Assembly (NCBI GenBank): GCA_045648165.1
Contig: JAZRNL010000052.1
Location: 1 to 52,593 of the forward strand
Length of the DNA: 52,593 bases
Reading direction: 5' to 3'
DNA from: RGIG9115 sp045648165
GTDB taxonomy: Bacteria > Bacillota > Clostridia > UBA1381
Shown: one piece after another, positions 51,568-52,593 of the stretch
How positions within the stretch are numbered: the stretch's first letter is position 1
How the letters are laid out: every line of letters begins with the position of its first letter
Translations under genes and position numbers: made by a program
Notes under the pieces: model-generated
Databases searched by the model: none
What the model saw: the letters and a program-made list of their open reading frames with translations, nothing else
Told to the model about the DNA's origin: nothing

Positions 51568-51709
51568 ATGTGTAGATATTCGTGTAAAAAATACAATGTA
51601 AATCCTCCAACAAAAGTATATGAGATAAGTGTTGATGAAAAACATGTATGATTCAGAAATAATTGAAGGCGAATTAGAGGATTGTATTAATGCAATAGAA
51701 CTAGTATGA
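51568..51709 (+). pseudogene. frameshifted small gene remnant
   Basis: ATG at 51568 (AGGTGA five bases upstream) gives a 27-residue peptide ending KVYEISVDEKHV at 51651. The +1 frame continues from 51644 as MYDSEIIEGELEDCINAIELV to a stop codon at 51709. Together they look like one short acidic protein broken by a single indel. A further open stretch (IEKRLASKPSVTHSKIVEC) runs to about 51790. No family is recognised. Alternatively these are chance ORFs in the 317-base gap. Confidence 0.3.
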
Positions 51710-51791
51710 TGGTTGTAAATTGAAAAAAGGCTTGCATCTAAACCGTCTGTCACGCATAGCAAGATTGTTGAATGTTGTCGAAAATTATAGG

Positions 51792-51836
51792 TTGACAATA
51801 TCCTACAATTTGTATATAATATAAATTGTAGGATAT
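51792..51836 (+). promoter_or_regulatory. phd-doc promoter and operator
   Basis: TTGACA (51792-51797), 17-bp spacer, TATAAT (51815-51820). A perfect 14-bp inverted repeat ATATCCTACAATTT (51798-51811) and its complement (51823-51836) flanks the -10 box, as expected for an autoregulated toxin-antitoxin operator. Confidence 0.85.
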
Positions 51837-51865
51837 ATTTATTGTATAAATAATAGGAGGTAGTT

Positions 51866-52108
51866 ATGAATATAAATACTGAAACAATTACAACTATGTC
51901 GGAAGCGAATCAGAATTTCTCAAAAGTGGCTAAAGTTGCAGAAAATAATGGTCAGGCAGTTATCTTCAAAAATAACAAACCGAAATTTTTGCTTATTGAT
52001 GTTGACTCGGACTTCTACTTTGATATTACTGATGATGAAAAAATAGATGTGGCGGCAAAAAGAATTATGAACAGATTCAAACCTGCTTTAGAGGAGCTGG
52101 CAAAATGA
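51866..52108 (+). CDS. Phd/YefM-family antitoxin
   Basis: An 80-residue antitoxin. The N-terminal DNA-binding domain TMSEANQNFSKVAKVAENNGQAVIFKNNKPKFLLID is typical of Phd/YefM. The C-terminal 25 residues are the toxin-neutralising part. TAGGAGG lies before the ATG. It overlaps doc by four bases (ATGA), so the two are translationally coupled. Confidence 0.88.
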   Translation: MNINTETITTMSEANQNFSKVAKVAENNGQAVIFKNNKPKFLLIDVDSDFYFDITDDEKIDVAAKRIMNRFKPALEELAK

Positions 52109-52452
52109 TTAAGTTGAGTAAAGAAAAAGTTTTACTTTTGCATCAGTTAATAGCAGAAGAAACGGGTGGTGGTGTCGGCGTAAGAGATATTGGACTTTTA
52201 GAAAGTGCTATTAACAATGCGTATGCTACATTTGGCGGAGAAGAACTTTATAAAACAAAAGAGGAAAAAGCAGCAAGTCTCGGGTTTTCATTGATATCCA
52301 ATCATGCTTTTATTGATGGTAATAAGAGAATAGGTGTATATGTAATGCTAACATTTTTGGGAGCAGAAGGAATAAAAATGAATTGCACCAATGCAGATGT
52401 TGTTGATTTTGGTTTGTCTGTTGCTTCAGGAAAAAGCTTTAAAGTATCTTGA
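52105..52452 (+). CDS. doc: Doc-family toxin (Fic fold), truncated C-terminus
   Basis: A 115-residue death-on-curing toxin. The Fic-like motif is HAFIDGNKR (H67 to R75), which matches the Doc pattern HxFxDANKR. Doc phosphorylates elongation factor Tu and so stops translation. The family normally ends with an amphipathic helix of about 15 residues after the sequence SVASG. Here the frame reads SVASGKSFKVS and stops at once. A sequence reading MKYSEILEWINKFKK plus stop, just like that missing helix, lies on the opposite strand at 52589-52541. The toxin may thus be inactive in this orientation. Confidence 0.85.
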   Translation: MIKLSKEKVLLLHQLIAEETGGGVGVRDIGLLESAINNAYATFGGEELYKTKEEKAASLGFSLISNHAFIDGNKRIGVYVMLTFLGAEGIKMNCTNADVVDFGLSVASGKSFKVS

Positions 52453-52475
52453 ATTAATTTTTCTATATTCTCCAT
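52302..52475 (-). other. start of an unknown gene fused to the doc antisense strand
   Basis: On the reverse strand AAAGGAG (52490-52484) lies eight bases before ATG at 52475. The peptide starts MENIEKLIQDTLK and then, near 52440, runs into the antisense of doc. The first 13 codons look like a real gene start, and the rest is shadow. This is the expected product of an inversion breakpoint. Confidence 0.3.
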
Positions 52476-52540
52476 AGTCATTTCTCCTTTCGCCAAAATT
52501 CGTCATATCCATATTCTTCGTATCAAGTTAAGAGCAAAAT

Positions 52541-52593
52541 TTACTTCTTAAATTTATTTATCCATTCAAGAATTTCAGAATATTTCATATCCC
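52541..52593 (-). CDS. partial doc-like C-terminal end on the opposite strand
   Basis: The reverse strand from the window edge reads DMKYSEILEWINKFKK followed by TAA at 52543-52541. This is a typical Doc C-terminal helix, in the frame one would expect after SVASG. It is either the displaced end of the doc gene at 52105-52452 or the tail of a second doc gene beyond the edge. Confidence 0.5.
   Translation of the reverse strand, partial: DMKYSEILEWINKFKK

Overview
The window looks like a chromosomal segment of a low-GC, anaerobic, probably spore-forming member of the Clostridia. Supporting signs are the AT-rich intergenic DNA with strong sigma-A-type promoters (17-bp spacers throughout), a V-type ATPase with a sodium-site signature, an NfnAB-type flavoprotein pair, GerMN-domain and DacF-like proteins, S-layer-homology (SLH) proteins and a NiaR-controlled NAD synthesis locus. 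The species cannot be named from sequence alone.

Layout. 1-442: five reverse-strand tRNA genes with their promoter. 689-2140: a PsiE-like membrane protein and a YhcC-type radical SAM protein. 2171-6262: a polyamine ABC transporter (potABCD). 6300-7523: an L,D-transpeptidase on the reverse strand. 7733-10089: a polar amino acid ABC transporter. 10152-11059: a DUF554 membrane protein and tRNA-Gln(CTG). 11142-14387: an nfnA-nfnB-cysK operon on the reverse strand. 14614-16320: an NhaC-family antiporter split by one in-frame TGA. 16476-18367: an SLH protein. 18399-26399: a complete nine-gene V-ATPase operon on the reverse strand. 26520-27415: a very cysteine-rich protein with a sigma-K-like promoter. 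27521-33449: carD-ispD-ispF, then gyrA, a cyclophilin and a DnaD-domain protein. 33813-36943: folA, an RpiR-type regulator, a flavoprotein and a corrinoid adenosyltransferase. 36969-40726: niaR-nadC-nadB diverging from nadA across an operator array. 40723-44528: a methyltransferase, miaA, a TSCPD protein, a GerMN protein and a DacF-like carboxypeptidase. 44525-46544: an RluA-type pseudouridine synthase, then rpsI and rplM with an L13-leader candidate. 46732-49683: a small ORF and a large S-layer protein. 49786-51548: a DUF4080-type radical SAM protein. 51568-52593: a decayed small gene and a phd-doc toxin-antitoxin pair.

Most of the content is recognisable housekeeping and cell-envelope biology. 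A sodium theme links the V-ATPase (c-ring residues of the Na+ type) with the nearby NhaC antiporter. A reductant and sulfur theme links NfnAB with cysteine synthase. A spore or envelope theme links the GerMN, DacF, Cys-rich and SLH genes.

The points that most deserve a second look are these. The doc toxin ends without its normal C-terminal helix, yet a matching helix with a stop codon is encoded on the opposite strand about 90 bases away, which suggests an inversion. The NhaC gene has a single in-frame TGA followed at once by an 11-bp stem. An uncharacterised nested hairpin with an alternative pairing lies at 45439-45542. The 20-cysteine protein sits behind a sigma-K-like promoter. Several perfect palindromes overlap promoter cores. 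No CRISPR array, rRNA, insertion sequence or prophage was recognised.
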